This document shows positions 8,275 to 16,724 of a DNA stretch of 39,128 nt, one piece after another. The translations under genes were made by a program, and so were the position numbers. Origin of the DNA: an uncultured Lysobacterales bacterium (GTDB lineage: Bacteria; Pseudomonadota; Gammaproteobacteria; Xanthomonadales; SZUA-36); NCBI GenBank assembly GCA_947258865.1, contig CAMYKC010000002.1, positions 1 to 39,128 on the forward strand, given 5' to 3'. The notes beneath the pieces are model-generated. The model was given only the letters and a program-made list of their open reading frames with translations, did not search any database and was not told the origin of the DNA. Numbering within the stretch: the first letter of the stretch is position 1; the number at the start of each line of letters is the position of its first letter.

Positions 8275-9402
8275 TCAGAAATCATCTCCCAGGACTTCGA
8301 CGCCTTCCAGCCCTTTGGCCAGAGTCTCAGCATCACCGCCTTCGTCGAGCTTGATCATCAGCCTTACTTCATTGGCCGAATCAGCGTGGCGCAATGCATC
8401 ATCGTAGGAAATCTTGCCTTCCTTGTACATGTTGAACATGCATTGATCAAAGGTAATCATGCCGTGGTGACCGGAGTCCCTCATCACGAGTTTCAGTTCA
8501 TCGACTTCACCTTTACGGATCAGGTCCTTGACCAGCGGTGTCGCCATCAGCACTTCGAACGCTGCCCAGCGGCGTGAGCCGTCAACGGCCGGTATCAATT
8601 GCTGGGCGATGGTCGCTTTGAGGTTGAAGGACAAGTCCATCAGGAGTTGTTCCCGCATCTCATCCGGGAAGAAGTGCAGGATGCGGTCCATAGCCTGGTT
8701 CGCATTGTTGGCATGAAGCGTGGCCAGCACGAGGTGTCCGGTTTCAGCAAACGTGATCGCATGCTCCATCGTCTCGCGGGTGCGCACCTCGCCGATCAGG
8801 ATCACATCCGGCGCTTGCCTGAGCGTATTTCTTAGCGCGATCTCGAACGACTCCGTGTCGATACCGACCTCACGCTGTGTGATCAGACTTTTGCCATGCT
8901 GATGCACGTACTCGATCGGGTCCTCGATGGTGATGATGTGTCCGGTCATGCGCTGGTTGCGATACCCAACCATGGCCGCCATGGAAGTCGATTTACCGGT
9001 GCCCGTTGCACCGACAAACAAGATGATGCCGCGCTTCTCGAGCGACAGTTCCGACATAACGTCGGGACAACCCAGTTCTTCGAAATTCGGGATACGAGTT
9101 TCGATCCGCCGACAAACCATGCCGGTCATTCCCTGCTGTACAAAGGCGCTGATTCTGAAACGCACGTCCGGCCCCAGTGAATAGGCGAACTGGAGTTCCT
9201 GCGTGTTGCGGAATTCCTCTTTTTGCCTCTCGTTCATCAGGCTGAGTACGACTTCCCGGCATTTTTCGGGAATCATCAGGTCCGTCGAGATGGGTTTGAT
9301 CTTCCCATGCACTTTGATACAGGGCGGCGCATCCACCGTAACGAAAAGATCCGATCCGACTTCATCGTGAAGTTGCTTTAGCCAATTGTCGATGACATTC
9401 AT
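8275..9402 (-). CDS. pilU: Type IV pilus retraction ATPase PilU
   Basis: A 375-residue hexameric AAA-like ATPase of the PilT/PilU branch. It shows the N-terminal PAS-like domain (SDLFVTVDAPPCIKVHGKI), Walker A GATGTGKST (about 131-139), the Asp box ITIEDPIEYVH, Walker B VILIGEVR and the His box TGHLVLATLHANNA. The long C-terminal tail after the helix bundle (EGGDAETLAKGLEGVEVLGDDF) is typical of PilU. It assists PilT in pilus retraction at the cytoplasmic face of the machine. AGGAGG lies seven bases before the ATG. It follows pilT by 11 bp, the usual gammaproteobacterial order. Confidence 0.96.
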   Translation of the reverse strand: MNVIDNWLKQLHDEVGSDLFVTVDAPPCIKVHGKIKPISTDLMIPEKCREVVLSLMNERQKEEFRNTQELQFAYSLGPDVRFRISAFVQQGMTGMVCRRIETRIPNFEELGCPDVMSELSLEKRGIILFVGATGTGKSTSMAAMVGYRNQRMTGHIITIEDPIEYVHQHGKSLITQREVGIDTESFEIALRNTLRQAPDVILIGEVRTRETMEHAITFAETGHLVLATLHANNANQAMDRILHFFPDEMREQLLMDLSFNLKATIAQQLIPAVDGSRRWAAFEVLMATPLVKDLIRKGEVDELKLVMRDSGHHGMITFDQCMFNMYKEGKISYDDALRHADSANEVRLMIKLDEGGDAETLAKGLEGVEVLGDDF

Positions 9403-9413
9403 GCCCCTGCCTC

Positions 9414-10451
9414 CTACTGGAACATCCGTTTGTCCACAGCCCTTCTGGCTGCTTCCAGCTTGTTAACGATGCCACGCGAGACCAGTGCTTCCAGTGCCTG
9501 GTCAAGCGTTTGCATTCCGGCGTTCTGACCAGTCTGGATGGCCGAGTACATTTGCGCCACCTTGTCTTCCCTGATCAGGTTACGTATAGCGGGTGTAGCC
9601 ACCATGATTTCCCAAGCCGCCACGCGGCCGCCGCCGACACGTTTCAGGAGCGTCTGCGTGATCGTTGCACGCATCGACTCTGAAAGCATTGAACGCACCA
9701 TGGACTTTTCACCAGCGGGGAAGACGTCAATGATACGGTCAATGGTTTTAGGCGCTGAACTCGTATGGAGTGTCGAAAACACCAGATGGCCGGTTTCGGC
9801 AGCGGTCAATGCAAGGCGTATCGTCTCGATATCGCGCATTTCACCCACCAGGATGATATCCGGATCTTCACGCAGGGCAGCCCTCAAAGCCTGGTTAAAA
9901 CCGTGCGTATCCCGGTGCACCTCGCGCTGGTTTATCACGCATTTCTTGCTTCGATGCACGAATTCGATGGGATCTTCGATGGTGAGAACATGCCCCTCGA
10001 CCTGGTTGTTGAGATGATCGATCATCGCGGCAAGAGTTGTCGATTTACCGGATCCCGTGGGGCCGGTCATCAGAATCAAACCTCTTGGTGCGTCAATAAT
10101 GTCACGGAATATCGGGGGCGCTCCAATATCTTCGAGTGTCCAGACGGAGTCCGGGATGGTCCTGAAGGCACCGCCGACACCCCTGTCATGGTGAAAACAA
10201 TTGACACGGAAACGTGCCAGACCCTGTACCGCATACGAATAATCAACTTCGAGATTTGCTTCGAAATCGCGCCGGTGTGCATCGCTCATGGTGCTGTAAA
10301 CCAGCTCCTGAAGTTGCGCGGTATCCAGTGCGGGCAGCGTCAACCGGCGAATATCTCCGTCTACACGGATCATGGGTGGCAGCCCGGATGAAAGGTGCAA
10401 ATCCGAAGCGTTATTTTTTACTGAAAATGCAAGCAGTTCAGCAATGTCCAT
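9414..10451 (-). CDS. pilT: Type IV pilus retraction ATPase PilT
   Basis: A 345-residue protein with all PilT marks: NNASDLHLSSGLPPMIRVDG at the N-terminus, Walker A GPTGSGKS (130-137), Asp box LTIEDPIEFVH, Walker B IILVGEMRD, His box TGHLVFSTLHTSSA and the C-terminal GMQTLDQAL region. The AIRNLIRE retraction motif is also present. It powers pilus disassembly for twitching, DNA uptake and surface sensing. AAGGAGGG precedes the ATG. It heads the five-gene minus-strand run and is divergent from yggS, the same arrangement as in Pseudomonas. Confidence 0.97.
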   Translation of the reverse strand: MDIAELLAFSVKNNASDLHLSSGLPPMIRVDGDIRRLTLPALDTAQLQELVYSTMSDAHRRDFEANLEVDYSYAVQGLARFRVNCFHHDRGVGGAFRTIPDSVWTLEDIGAPPIFRDIIDAPRGLILMTGPTGSGKSTTLAAMIDHLNNQVEGHVLTIEDPIEFVHRSKKCVINQREVHRDTHGFNQALRAALREDPDIILVGEMRDIETIRLALTAAETGHLVFSTLHTSSAPKTIDRIIDVFPAGEKSMVRSMLSESMRATITQTLLKRVGGGRVAAWEIMVATPAIRNLIREDKVAQMYSAIQTGQNAGMQTLDQALEALVSRGIVNKLEAARRAVDKRMFQ

Positions 10452-10577
10452 ATTCCCTCCTTGAAACTACTCAGGTCGCGTTACAATGCATTAGCAACAG
10501 CAACAGGATGCATGTTTCCTGTCCATGATTGACACGCACCAGCCATAACCATAGATCAAGCCGCTTCTTCCTGCAAG

Positions 10578-11276
10578 ATGAATAACTTAAAAGAGAATCT
10601 TCATAATATTTGTTCAAGGGTTGACTCAGCCTGCTCAAAAGCGGGCCGGGACCCTTCTGAAATCGCCATATTGGCGGTCAGCAAAAAGCATGGCGTCGAC
10701 CGAATTCTGGCACTTTACGGCTTGGGCCAGGCTTCTTTTGGCGAGAATTACGTTCAGGAAGCGGTCAAAAAAATGGCGCAGCTGCGTGATCTGGACATCG
10801 AGTGGCACTTCATTGGCCCTCTGCAATCCAACAAAACCCGGGAAGCGGCACAACATTTCCAGTGGGTTCAGAGTGTGGACCGGCTCAAGATTTTACGACG
10901 ATTGTCGGATCAGCGCCCCGCCGAACTAGCGGCATTGAATGTCTGTATCCAGGTAAACATCGACCGTGAGCCGCAGAAAGGCGGTGTCATGCCCGAAAAG
11001 GTAAGGGAACTGGTCCATGCCACCCTGGATCTACCCCATCTGAGTTTTCGCGGATTGATGACCATTCCGAGAATGGCCTCTGCCGGGCATGACTCCTCGA
11101 GCAGTTACGAGCGCATGAACCAACTGTTTAATGAGCTACTGGCCGAAGGCGTGGAAATGGATACGCTTTCAATGGGCATGTCAGACGACCTTGAATCTGC
11201 CATCATGCACGGAAGCACGATGGTCCGGGTTGGAACCGCCCTTCTTGGCCCCAGGCCTGAAAGCAACTCAGCTTAA
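10578..11276 (+). CDS. yggS: YggS/PLPBP family pyridoxal-phosphate homeostasis protein
   Basis: A 232-residue single-domain PLP-binding TIM-barrel protein. The PLP lysine sits in ILAVSKKHG; the family segments FGENYVQE, EWHFIGPLQSNK and SMGMSDDLESAI followed by GSTMVRVGTALLGPR are all intact. It has no known catalysis and keeps free PLP in balance. Its usual neighbours proC and yggT follow at 23 and 20 bp. The ribosome site before the ATG at 10578 is weak. Confidence 0.96.
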   Translation: MNNLKENLHNICSRVDSACSKAGRDPSEIAILAVSKKHGVDRILALYGLGQASFGENYVQEAVKKMAQLRDLDIEWHFIGPLQSNKTREAAQHFQWVQSVDRLKILRRLSDQRPAELAALNVCIQVNIDREPQKGGVMPEKVRELVHATLDLPHLSFRGLMTIPRMASAGHDSSSSYERMNQLFNELLAEGVEMDTLSMGMSDDLESAIMHGSTMVRVGTALLGPRPESNSA

Positions 11277-11299
11277 CGAGCAAGAGGATTTGGAATCAT

Positions 11300-12103
11300 A
11301 TGTTGATCACCTTTATTGGCGGCGGAAACATGGCGACCGCATTGATCAGCGGGCTGGCGAATCCCCCCAGGGCCCATATCAAAATCCGTGTCAGTGACCC
11401 GAGCGACGCGGCGAGAAAACACCTGGCGAAAACCTTCGACGTGGAGACTTACACGGATTCGACCGCCGCCATCCGGGATGCGGACGTCATTTTGCTGGCC
11501 ATAAAACCCCAGACCATGCCGCTCGTCCTCCGCCAGCTGGAAGGACGTGTGCGCCCCGGACAGTTGCTGTTGTCCATCGCCGCCGGAACCACCATTGACG
11601 CCATCGAAGGGCAGCTGGGCAGTGAACTGCCGGTTATCCGCTCCATGCCCAATACACCGGCCCTGATCGGTCACGGGATCACGGGCATTGTTGCCGGCAG
11701 AAATTGCAGCAGGCTGCACCGTGATCAAGCCGCGGAAATTCTCTCTGCCGCGGGCGAGGTCGTGTGGCTTGAAGATGAATCCCTGATGGATGCGGTGACG
11801 GCAATCTCCGGCACCGGTCCAGCCTATTTTTTCCTGCTGACCGAAGCGCTGGCGGCAGCTGCCCGGGAACTCGGCTTGCCTGCCGAAACCGCAGAGCGCC
11901 TCGCTGCGGCAACGTGCTTCGGGGCCGGCGCCATGGTAGCCAGCAGCCCGGGCGAGGCTGAAGAGCTGCGACTGCAGGTCACTTCGCCGGGTGGGACCAC
12001 ACAAGCCGCCATGGTGGTGATGGAAGATGGACGATTTCGCGAACTGGTATTTCGAGCAGCCGAGGCCGCAAGGGACCGCAGCCGGGAATTGGCACTGGAA
12101 TAG
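11300..12103 (+). CDS. proC: Pyrroline-5-carboxylate reductase
   Basis: A 267-residue protein catalysing the last step of proline synthesis: NAD(P)H-dependent reduction of pyrroline-5-carboxylate. It opens with the Rossmann motif ITFIGGGNMATALISGL, has MPNTPALIGHGITGI, and carries the C-terminal signature region AISGTGPAYFFLLTEAL and VTSPGGTTQAAM with the substrate-binding TSPGGTT. Length is normal. GAGGA precedes the ATG. It sits in the yggS-proC-yggT operon. Confidence 0.97.
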   Translation: MLITFIGGGNMATALISGLANPPRAHIKIRVSDPSDAARKHLAKTFDVETYTDSTAAIRDADVILLAIKPQTMPLVLRQLEGRVRPGQLLLSIAAGTTIDAIEGQLGSELPVIRSMPNTPALIGHGITGIVAGRNCSRLHRDQAAEILSAAGEVVWLEDESLMDAVTAISGTGPAYFFLLTEALAAAARELGLPAETAERLAAATCFGAGAMVASSPGEAEELRLQVTSPGGTTQAAMVVMEDGRFRELVFRAAEAARDRSRELALE

Positions 12104-12123
12104 TCTGAACGAGAGGATTGAGC

Positions 12124-12666
12124 GTGAATAACACCGGCGCCAGTGCGTTTTCATACCTGATCGGCACTTTGATCGATTTGTACATTGCAGCCGTGATGTT
12201 GCGTTTGTTATTACAGTGGGTAAGGGCGGATTTCTTCAACCCGGTCTGCCAGTTCCTGGTGAAAGTGACCAATCCTGTACTGGTGCCTTTGAGACGGATT
12301 GTTCCATCGATCAGGCGGCTGGATACGGCTTCGGTCCTGCTGATGCTTATCCTCGAGTTTTTCAGCATATGGATCATCAGCCGGATTGGATCGAAGGTCA
12401 TACCCCTGGAACAGATCGCCTTTTTCAGCATCATTAAGCTAATGGCAACGCTGCTTTGGACCTATTTTTTCCTGATCATAGTAATGGTTATCCTCAGCTG
12501 GGCAGGACCCAGACTGCACCACCCGGTGATTCCTCTTATCTATCAGCTCACGGAGCCCGTGCTGCGTCCTTTCAGAAAAGTTATTCCTCCGGTTGCAGGC
12601 TTCGATCTTTCCCCCATATTCGCGCTTATTGCGATACGATTTCTGCTTGTTCTGCTAGGATGGTGA
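12124..12666 (+). CDS. yggT: YggT family membrane protein
   Basis: A 180-residue inner-membrane protein with two YggT repeats. Each has a hydrophobic helix pair and a loop with the family pattern: LLLQWVRADFFNPVCQFLVK then TNPVLVPLRRIVP, and ILSWAGPRLHHPVIPLIYQL then TEPVLRPFRKVIPP. The family is involved in envelope or osmotic functions and is not well understood. I prefer the GTG at 12124, seven bases after AGAGG, to the TTG at 12118, which is too near. It is third in the yggS operon and the next gene starts 32 bp after its stop. Confidence 0.93.
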   Translation: MNNTGASAFSYLIGTLIDLYIAAVMLRLLLQWVRADFFNPVCQFLVKVTNPVLVPLRRIVPSIRRLDTASVLLMLILEFFSIWIISRIGSKVIPLEQIAFFSIIKLMATLLWTYFFLIIVMVILSWAGPRLHHPVIPLIYQLTEPVLRPFRKVIPPVAGFDLSPIFALIAIRFLLVLLGW

Positions 12667-12698
12667 ATCAGTTAAACCCTGGTATATGGAATTTTGAA

Positions 12699-13145
12699 AT
12701 GAAACAGTTTGCACTTTTCCTGCTTTTGCTCGGCGCCCTGTCTTTCCCGCTGATCGGCACGGCGCAACAGTCCCAGGACTTTGGTGAATTCGTCGTCCAC
12801 TACAATGCACTGAACACCAACCTGATCCCACCCCAGGTAGCCAAGGGTTATGGCATCCAGCGGTCGTCGAGCCGGGCGTTGTTGAATATTACTGTTTTGA
12901 AAAAAGTCATGGACACACCGGGCACACCGGTCGGTGCGGCGGTCTCGGCCAATGCGATCAATCTGACTGGCCAGCGGCGGGATATTGAGATTCGGGAAGT
13001 GAAGGATTCCGAGGGCGCCATCTATTACATCGGAGAATTCCCCGTGCACAATATGGAAACCTACCGGTTTAACCTCGAGGTTTCGATAGATGGGGAAGCG
13101 GAACCACTGGTTGTTAAATTCAAGCAGCAGTTCTACACGGAGTAG
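12699..13145 (+). CDS. DUF4426 periplasmic protein
   Basis: A 148-residue exported protein with a clear signal peptide (MKQFALFLLLLGALSFPLIG, cut near TAQQ). The mature part has the DUF4426 pattern: FGEFVVHYNALNTNLIPPQV, a KGYGIQRSSSRALLNI segment, and a beta-rich end (IYYIGEFPVHNMETYRFNLE). The function is not known; in Pseudomonas the homologue also lies after yggT, with metXW nearby, and metXW is absent here. The frame is open upstream to 12456 inside yggT, but only the ATG at 12699 gives a signal peptide. A stem-loop repeat starts directly at its stop codon. Confidence 0.9.
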   Translation: MKQFALFLLLLGALSFPLIGTAQQSQDFGEFVVHYNALNTNLIPPQVAKGYGIQRSSSRALLNITVLKKVMDTPGTPVGAAVSANAINLTGQRRDIEIREVKDSEGAIYYIGEFPVHNMETYRFNLEVSIDGEAEPLVVKFKQQFYTE

Positions 13146-13246
13146 TCTCGCTTCCCTGCTCCAGCTTCTTCGAAGCTGAAGGCGGCTTCGCTCGACTGCT
13201 TAATCGGGCCGGCCCTCTGGCTACACCAACCAGCCCGGCACCAGAA
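13142..13246 (+). repeat. Gene-end stem-loop repeat, copy 2 (two hairpins)
   Basis: Begins inside the stop codon context of the DUF4426 gene with AGTCTCGCTTCCCTGCTCC, identical over that lead to copy 1 at 5689. Hairpin 1 is CAGCTTC (13162-13168), loop TTC, GAAGCTG (13172-13178): a different stem from copy 1 with the same loop. AAGGCGGC and GCTCGAC follow. Hairpin 2 pairs GCCGG 13208-13212 with CCGGC 13235-13239 around CTCTGG...CCAACCAG and ends in ACCAGAA, as in copy 1. Confidence 0.8.
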
Positions 13247-13263
13247 CTCGATCTTCGTGTGAA

Positions 13264-13440
13264 CCGGCCTCGCCGGCGTCTGGCCTAAAGTGTGTACTTC
13301 GTAGGTATCGGGTAGCAGTTTGCAGGACACGCTCGAGACATCCCTGTTCGCTCGATCATCTGCTCCCGGCAGATGACGGTCCTGCAAACCGCTACCCGAC
13401 ACCATTCTGGAATTACTCTACAGAAAGCCGGCGAGACCGG
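13264..13440. repeat. Large nested inverted-repeat element
   Basis: Three nested pairs: outer arms 13264-13277 and 13427-13440 (13 of 14 match), middle arms 13308-13328 and 13379-13399 (20 of 21 match), and an inner 7-bp hairpin 13357-13363 / 13369-13375. It fills the rest of the 307-base gap between the convergent DUF4426 and yjbQ genes, downstream of repeat copy 2. I see no reading frame that looks like protein here. It may be a MITE-like relic, a structured RNA or a strong bidirectional terminator without U-tract. Confidence 0.6.
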
Positions 13441-13452
13441 AACGCGCGGCTA

Positions 13453-13881
13453 TCAGGTTTCCGGCAATCCGATGATGGTCACGTCGAGGCGGCGTCGGTG
13501 CGGACGGTAGCGATGTTCCCACAGGTAAGCGCCTTGCCAGGTTCCCAGCGCGAGCCTGCCCTCACGAATGGGCAGAGTCAGCTCCGAGCAAGTCAGTACC
13601 GACCGGATGTGGGCAGGCATATCGTCCGGCCCCTCCATGGAGTGGAAATAATCCGGATCGCCATCGGGGGCCAGTTTGCTGATAAAGTTTTCAAGGTCCC
13701 TGCGCACATCCGGATCGGCATTCTCCGTCAGCAGGAGGGAGGCGCTGGTGTGACGCAGGAATACATGGCAAATACCAGCCGGCACCGAACTCTGCCTCAC
13801 GACGCCCTGCAACTCGGCACTGATCTCGTGGAATCCACGGCCAGGAGTCGCTATTTCGATTGATTTGGTGAGGGATGACAA
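13453..13881 (-). CDS. YjbQ/UPF0047 family protein
   Basis: A 142-residue single-domain protein of the YjbQ family. Visible signatures are CHVFLRHTSASLLLTENADP in the first half, DYFHSMEGPDDMPAHIRSVL with metal- or phosphate-binding His, and the C-terminal LGTWQGAYLWEHRYRPHRRR. Some members have thiamine-phosphate-synthase side activity, but the physiological role is unsettled. It lies 15 bp after pdxH on the same strand and ends the xrtH-pdxH-yjbQ run. Confidence 0.94.
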   Translation of the reverse strand: MSSLTKSIEIATPGRGFHEISAELQGVVRQSSVPAGICHVFLRHTSASLLLTENADPDVRRDLENFISKLAPDGDPDYFHSMEGPDDMPAHIRSVLTCSELTLPIREGRLALGTWQGAYLWEHRYRPHRRRLDVTIIGLPET

Positions 13882-13896
13882 GGTGATCTCGTGGCC

Positions 13897-14481
13897 TCAG
13901 GGATTCAGTCTCTGCTTCGTCCAAGTGCCGTCTTCGAGGGTGTAGAGGAACCGGTCGTGCAACCGGAACTCACGTTGCCACCAGAATTCGACCGTCTCCG
14001 GGTTGAGGACGTAACCCGTCCAGTGCGGAGGGCGTGGAACTTCCCGGCTATCAAATTTTTCCTCCAAATCCCTGACCCTTTTCAGCAGCGTTTCACGGCT
14101 GTCCAGCGGTGCGGACTGGTCGGAAGCCCATGCGCCAATCTGGCTGCTCCTGTCGCGCGTCGAGAAATAGGCGTCGGCTGCCTCATTGTCAACACAGGTC
14201 ACGGTCCCCACGAGTTGTACCTGGCATCCACTGGCTTTCCAGAGAAACGTCGCCGCGGCCCTGGGGCAGGTTGCCAGCTGCCTTCCTTTGGTGCTCTGCG
14301 TGTTTGTGAAAAAGACAAAACCATTCTCATCCAGTGCCTTGAGCAACACGGTACGCGAGGTGACTGAACCATTGCAATCACTGGTGGCAAGGACCATTGC
14401 CGTCGGTTCCGGCTCACCCGAAACACGGGCCTTCTTGAATGCCTTGTTGAATTCGCGGATGATTTCTTCGCTGAGACTCAT
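13897..14481 (-). CDS. pdxH: Pyridoxamine/pyridoxine 5'-phosphate oxidase
   Basis: A 194-residue FMN flavoprotein that oxidises pyridoxamine- or pyridoxine-5'-phosphate to pyridoxal-5'-phosphate. The split-barrel core has SRTVLLKALDENGFVFFTN, STKGRQLATCPRAAATFLW, the SSQIGAWASDQSAPLDSRE segment, and the C-terminal PRPPHWTGYVLNPETVEFWW, FRLHDRFLY and terminal RLNP that close the active site. Several side positions are less usual (for example ASGCQVQLVGTV where QVRIEG is common), but catalytic residues look intact. It overlaps the exosortase stop by four bases (ATGA). Confidence 0.93.
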   Translation of the reverse strand: MSLSEEIIREFNKAFKKARVSGEPEPTAMVLATSDCNGSVTSRTVLLKALDENGFVFFTNTQSTKGRQLATCPRAAATFLWKASGCQVQLVGTVTCVDNEAADAYFSTRDRSSQIGAWASDQSAPLDSRETLLKRVRDLEEKFDSREVPRPPHWTGYVLNPETVEFWWQREFRLHDRFLYTLEDGTWTKQRLNP

Positions 14482-15005
14482 CCGCTGGACTCACTAGCCT
14501 CCTCAGCTTCTCGCTGCCGTCGCGCCTTGGCCTGAGGTAATGTCCTCAGCCAGATCAGCCAGACAACGAGCGCGTCGAGAATGATGAGTGCCTGCCACAG
14601 GTAAAGATGGAACCACTCGAAGGCGACCTGGTTCCACTGGCCCAGGTAAAAGAGGCTCACGATCCGGACCAGATTGAGTAGCTGGATGGCAAAAAAACCG
14701 ATGACAAATCCGACCAATTTGTGCTTGATGGGTGCCGGAAAAGCAAAAATGGCAGAAAACAGAATGATGACCGCTTCCACTCCGTTACAGCCGCGCTCGA
14801 TGCGAACGCCGAAACCCGTGGTCTTGTCGCGAATGACGTTCGAAATCGCAATAACGTTGTCATCGAAAAACTGCACGATCCACACGCTGATGTCGGCGAT
14901 AAACGAAGTAAAAGGCAGGATGACGTACTTTTCCGCCGGCTGTAGAATCTCCAGCGTGAAAAGGCCAATCAGCAATATAGTAAACAGTATGAAAAAGCGG
15001 ATCAT
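14478..15005 (-). CDS. xrtH: Exosortase H-type membrane transpeptidase
   Basis: A 175-residue polytopic membrane protein matching the small stand-alone exosortase H group. The three catalytic positions are visible: C73 in RGCNGVEAVIILF, R114 in LLNLVRIVSLF and H133 in EWFHLYLWQALII. Exosortases cleave proteins with C-terminal PEP-CTERM-like tags; XrtH is known to go with IPTLxxWG-CTERM tags. No protein with such a tag is visible in the window, so the substrates lie elsewhere. It starts at ATG 15005, is divergent from aroK, and is coupled by a 4-bp overlap to pdxH. Confidence 0.85.
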   Translation of the reverse strand: MIRFFILFTILLIGLFTLEILQPAEKYVILPFTSFIADISVWIVQFFDDNVIAISNVIRDKTTGFGVRIERGCNGVEAVIILFSAIFAFPAPIKHKLVGFVIGFFAIQLLNLVRIVSLFYLGQWNQVAFEWFHLYLWQALIILDALVVWLIWLRTLPQAKARRQREAEEASESSG

Positions 15006-15085
15006 TGAACTCTGCCACGGGGATGTCCCGGAATCCGGGCAATGGTACCCAAAGTCGGGGCCGGTTGCACGCGGCCAGCTACGCC

Positions 15086-15619
15086 ATGGATGAGCCGCAA
15101 ACCAACGTATACCTGATTGGACCCATGGGTTCGGGAAAGACCACTATTGGCCAGCGCCTGGCAAAAAAGCTCGAGCTTGATTTCCTGGATTGTGATCATG
15201 AACTGGAAGCCCGGACCGGCGCCAGCGTCAGCCTGATTTTCGATGTGGAGGGTGAATCCGGATTCCGCGACCGGGAGACCCGCATGCTGAAAGAGTTGAC
15301 AGCACGTAAAGGTGTTCTGCTTGCGACGGGCGGAGGAACTGTCGTCAGTGAGAAAAACCGTGAACTGCTGAGTGACCGGGGCCTCGTGGTCTATCTCAGA
15401 ACCTCGGTTCGACAACAACTCCGGCGATTGGCTCGCGATAAATCCCGTCCCCTGTTGCAAACGGACGACCGGGAGGAGAAACTGGCCCGCCTTGCAGAAG
15501 AAAGAAATCCTTTGTACGAAGCCTTGGCGGACATCGAATTTCCGGCGCAGGACCGGGGTCTTGAAGCTGCAGCAACGGAACTATGCACCATCATTCGCTC
15601 CCATTGGAGGCCGAAATGA
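15086..15619 (+). CDS. aroK: Shikimate kinase
   Basis: A 177-residue P-loop kinase that phosphorylates shikimate in chorismate synthesis. Motifs: Walker A GPMGSGKTT near residue 12, FLDCDHELEARTG (DxD magnesium/shikimate site), GFRDRE (shikimate Arg), ATGGGTVV (Walker B-like GGG) and the lid region RDKSRPLLQ. Length fits the family (about 173). The frame is open from 15005, but the region before the ATG at 15086 is unlike AroK, so I start there. It overlaps aroB by four bases. Confidence 0.95.
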   Translation: MDEPQTNVYLIGPMGSGKTTIGQRLAKKLELDFLDCDHELEARTGASVSLIFDVEGESGFRDRETRMLKELTARKGVLLATGGGTVVSEKNRELLSDRGLVVYLRTSVRQQLRRLARDKSRPLLQTDDREEKLARLAEERNPLYEALADIEFPAQDRGLEAAATELCTIIRSHWRPK

Positions 15620-16695
15620 AAACAATCGAAGTCAACCTGGCGGCGAATGGTTATCCGGTTTACCTGGGCAGAGGTATTCTTGAAGAAGGTTCGCTTTGGC
15701 GAAAACACCTGGGCGGTGGAAAAATCCTGGTGGTCAGTAACGACATTGTCGCGCCGCTTTACCTGGAGGCGGTAAGGTCGGCTCTTGGCAAACTGGATTT
15801 CGATGTGCATGTCATTCCGGACGGCGAGCAGATCAAGACCGCGGAAACCTGGTGCGGAATTATTGACAAGCTGATCGGCATGCAGGCCCGCCGGGACACC
15901 AGCATTATCGCGCTGGGAGGAGGCGTTGTCGGAGATATCACCGGCTTCGCGGCTGCCTGTTACATGCGTGGTGTCCGGTTTTTGCAAGCGCCTACTACGC
16001 TTTTGGCGCAGGTGGACGCGTCGGTCGGGGGCAAGACGGCAATCAATCACGTTAAGGGAAAGAATCTGATCGGCGCTTTTCACCAGCCAGCGACTGTCAT
16101 TATCGATTCCGCAACGCTCGACACCCTGCCCGTCAGGGAATTCAACGCCGGGATGGCAGAGGTAATCAAGTACGGTGCGATACGCGATCCCCGGTTTTTT
16201 AGCTGGCTGGAGGATAACGCGGACGCAATCAACGAGCGCGATGCAGACGCCGTGGACCATATGATCTGTCGTTCGGTTCAGAACAAGGCTGAAATCGTGG
16301 CTCTGGACGAGAAGGAGGCAGGAGTTCGCGCTTTGCTCAATTTTGGCCACAGTTTTGGGCACGCGCTCGAGGCTGAAACCGCTTTCTCTGAGTTTCTGCA
16401 CGGAGAAGCCGTTGCGATCGGTATGGTTACAGCAACAATCCTGAGCGAATCCCGCGGGTTGTGCGCAGCAGGCACTGCACAGAGGCTGTCCGCCTTGCTC
16501 GATCGCTTCGATCTTCCTATCCGGATTCCGCCGCAACTGTCTATTGGAAACCTGGCGGAAGCACTTGAACTGGACAAGAAAGCGCTGGTCAGCGGACTTC
16601 GCCTGATCCTCCTGAACACAATCGGTAAGGCAATAGTGGACAATCAAAGCACGCGAAATGAGATCATTGACGCAATGAAGCGCAATGCGGGCTGA
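15616..16695 (+). CDS. aroB: 3-dehydroquinate synthase
   Basis: A 359-residue enzyme that makes 3-dehydroquinate from DAHP using NAD and a divalent metal. Signatures: [34 protein letters not shown], the [14 protein letters not shown] phosphate/NAD segment, MAEVIKYG, and the metal-binding HSFGHALE and [10 protein letters not shown]. The ATG at 15616 has GGAGG at 15606-15610 and overlaps the aroK stop (ATGA). The next gene, hemE, starts after 29 bp. Confidence 0.97.
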   Translation: MKTIEVNLAANGYPVYLGRGILEEGSLWRKHLGGGKILVVSNDIVAPLYLEAVRSALGKLDFDVHVIPDGEQIKTAETWCGIIDKLIGMQARRDTSIIALGGGVVGDITGFAAACYMRGVRFLQAPTTLLAQVDASVGGKTAINHVKGKNLIGAFHQPATVIIDSATLDTLPVREFNAGMAEVIKYGAIRDPRFFSWLEDNADAINERDADAVDHMICRSVQNKAEIVALDEKEAGVRALLNFGHSFGHALEAETAFSEFLHGEAVAIGMVTATILSESRGLCAAGTAQRLSALLDRFDLPIRIPPQLSIGNLAEALELDKKALVSGLRLILLNTIGKAIVDNQSTRNEIIDAMKRNAG

Positions 16696-16724
16696 AGCAA
16701 ATATTCCTCCAGGGAAAACTACGA

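Noticed and set aside
11273-12154. 293-codon open frame opposite proC
   Set aside because: Shadow of proC; no motif and the opposite strand is a clear, complete enzyme.
12456-12698. Upstream extension of the DUF4426 frame inside yggT
   Set aside because: The extension has no signal peptide and overlaps a conserved membrane protein; the ATG at 12699 gives a perfect signal sequence.
15391-16647. 418-codon open frame opposite aroB
   Set aside because: It is the reverse-strand shadow of aroK/aroB; composition is unlike protein and no family is recognised.
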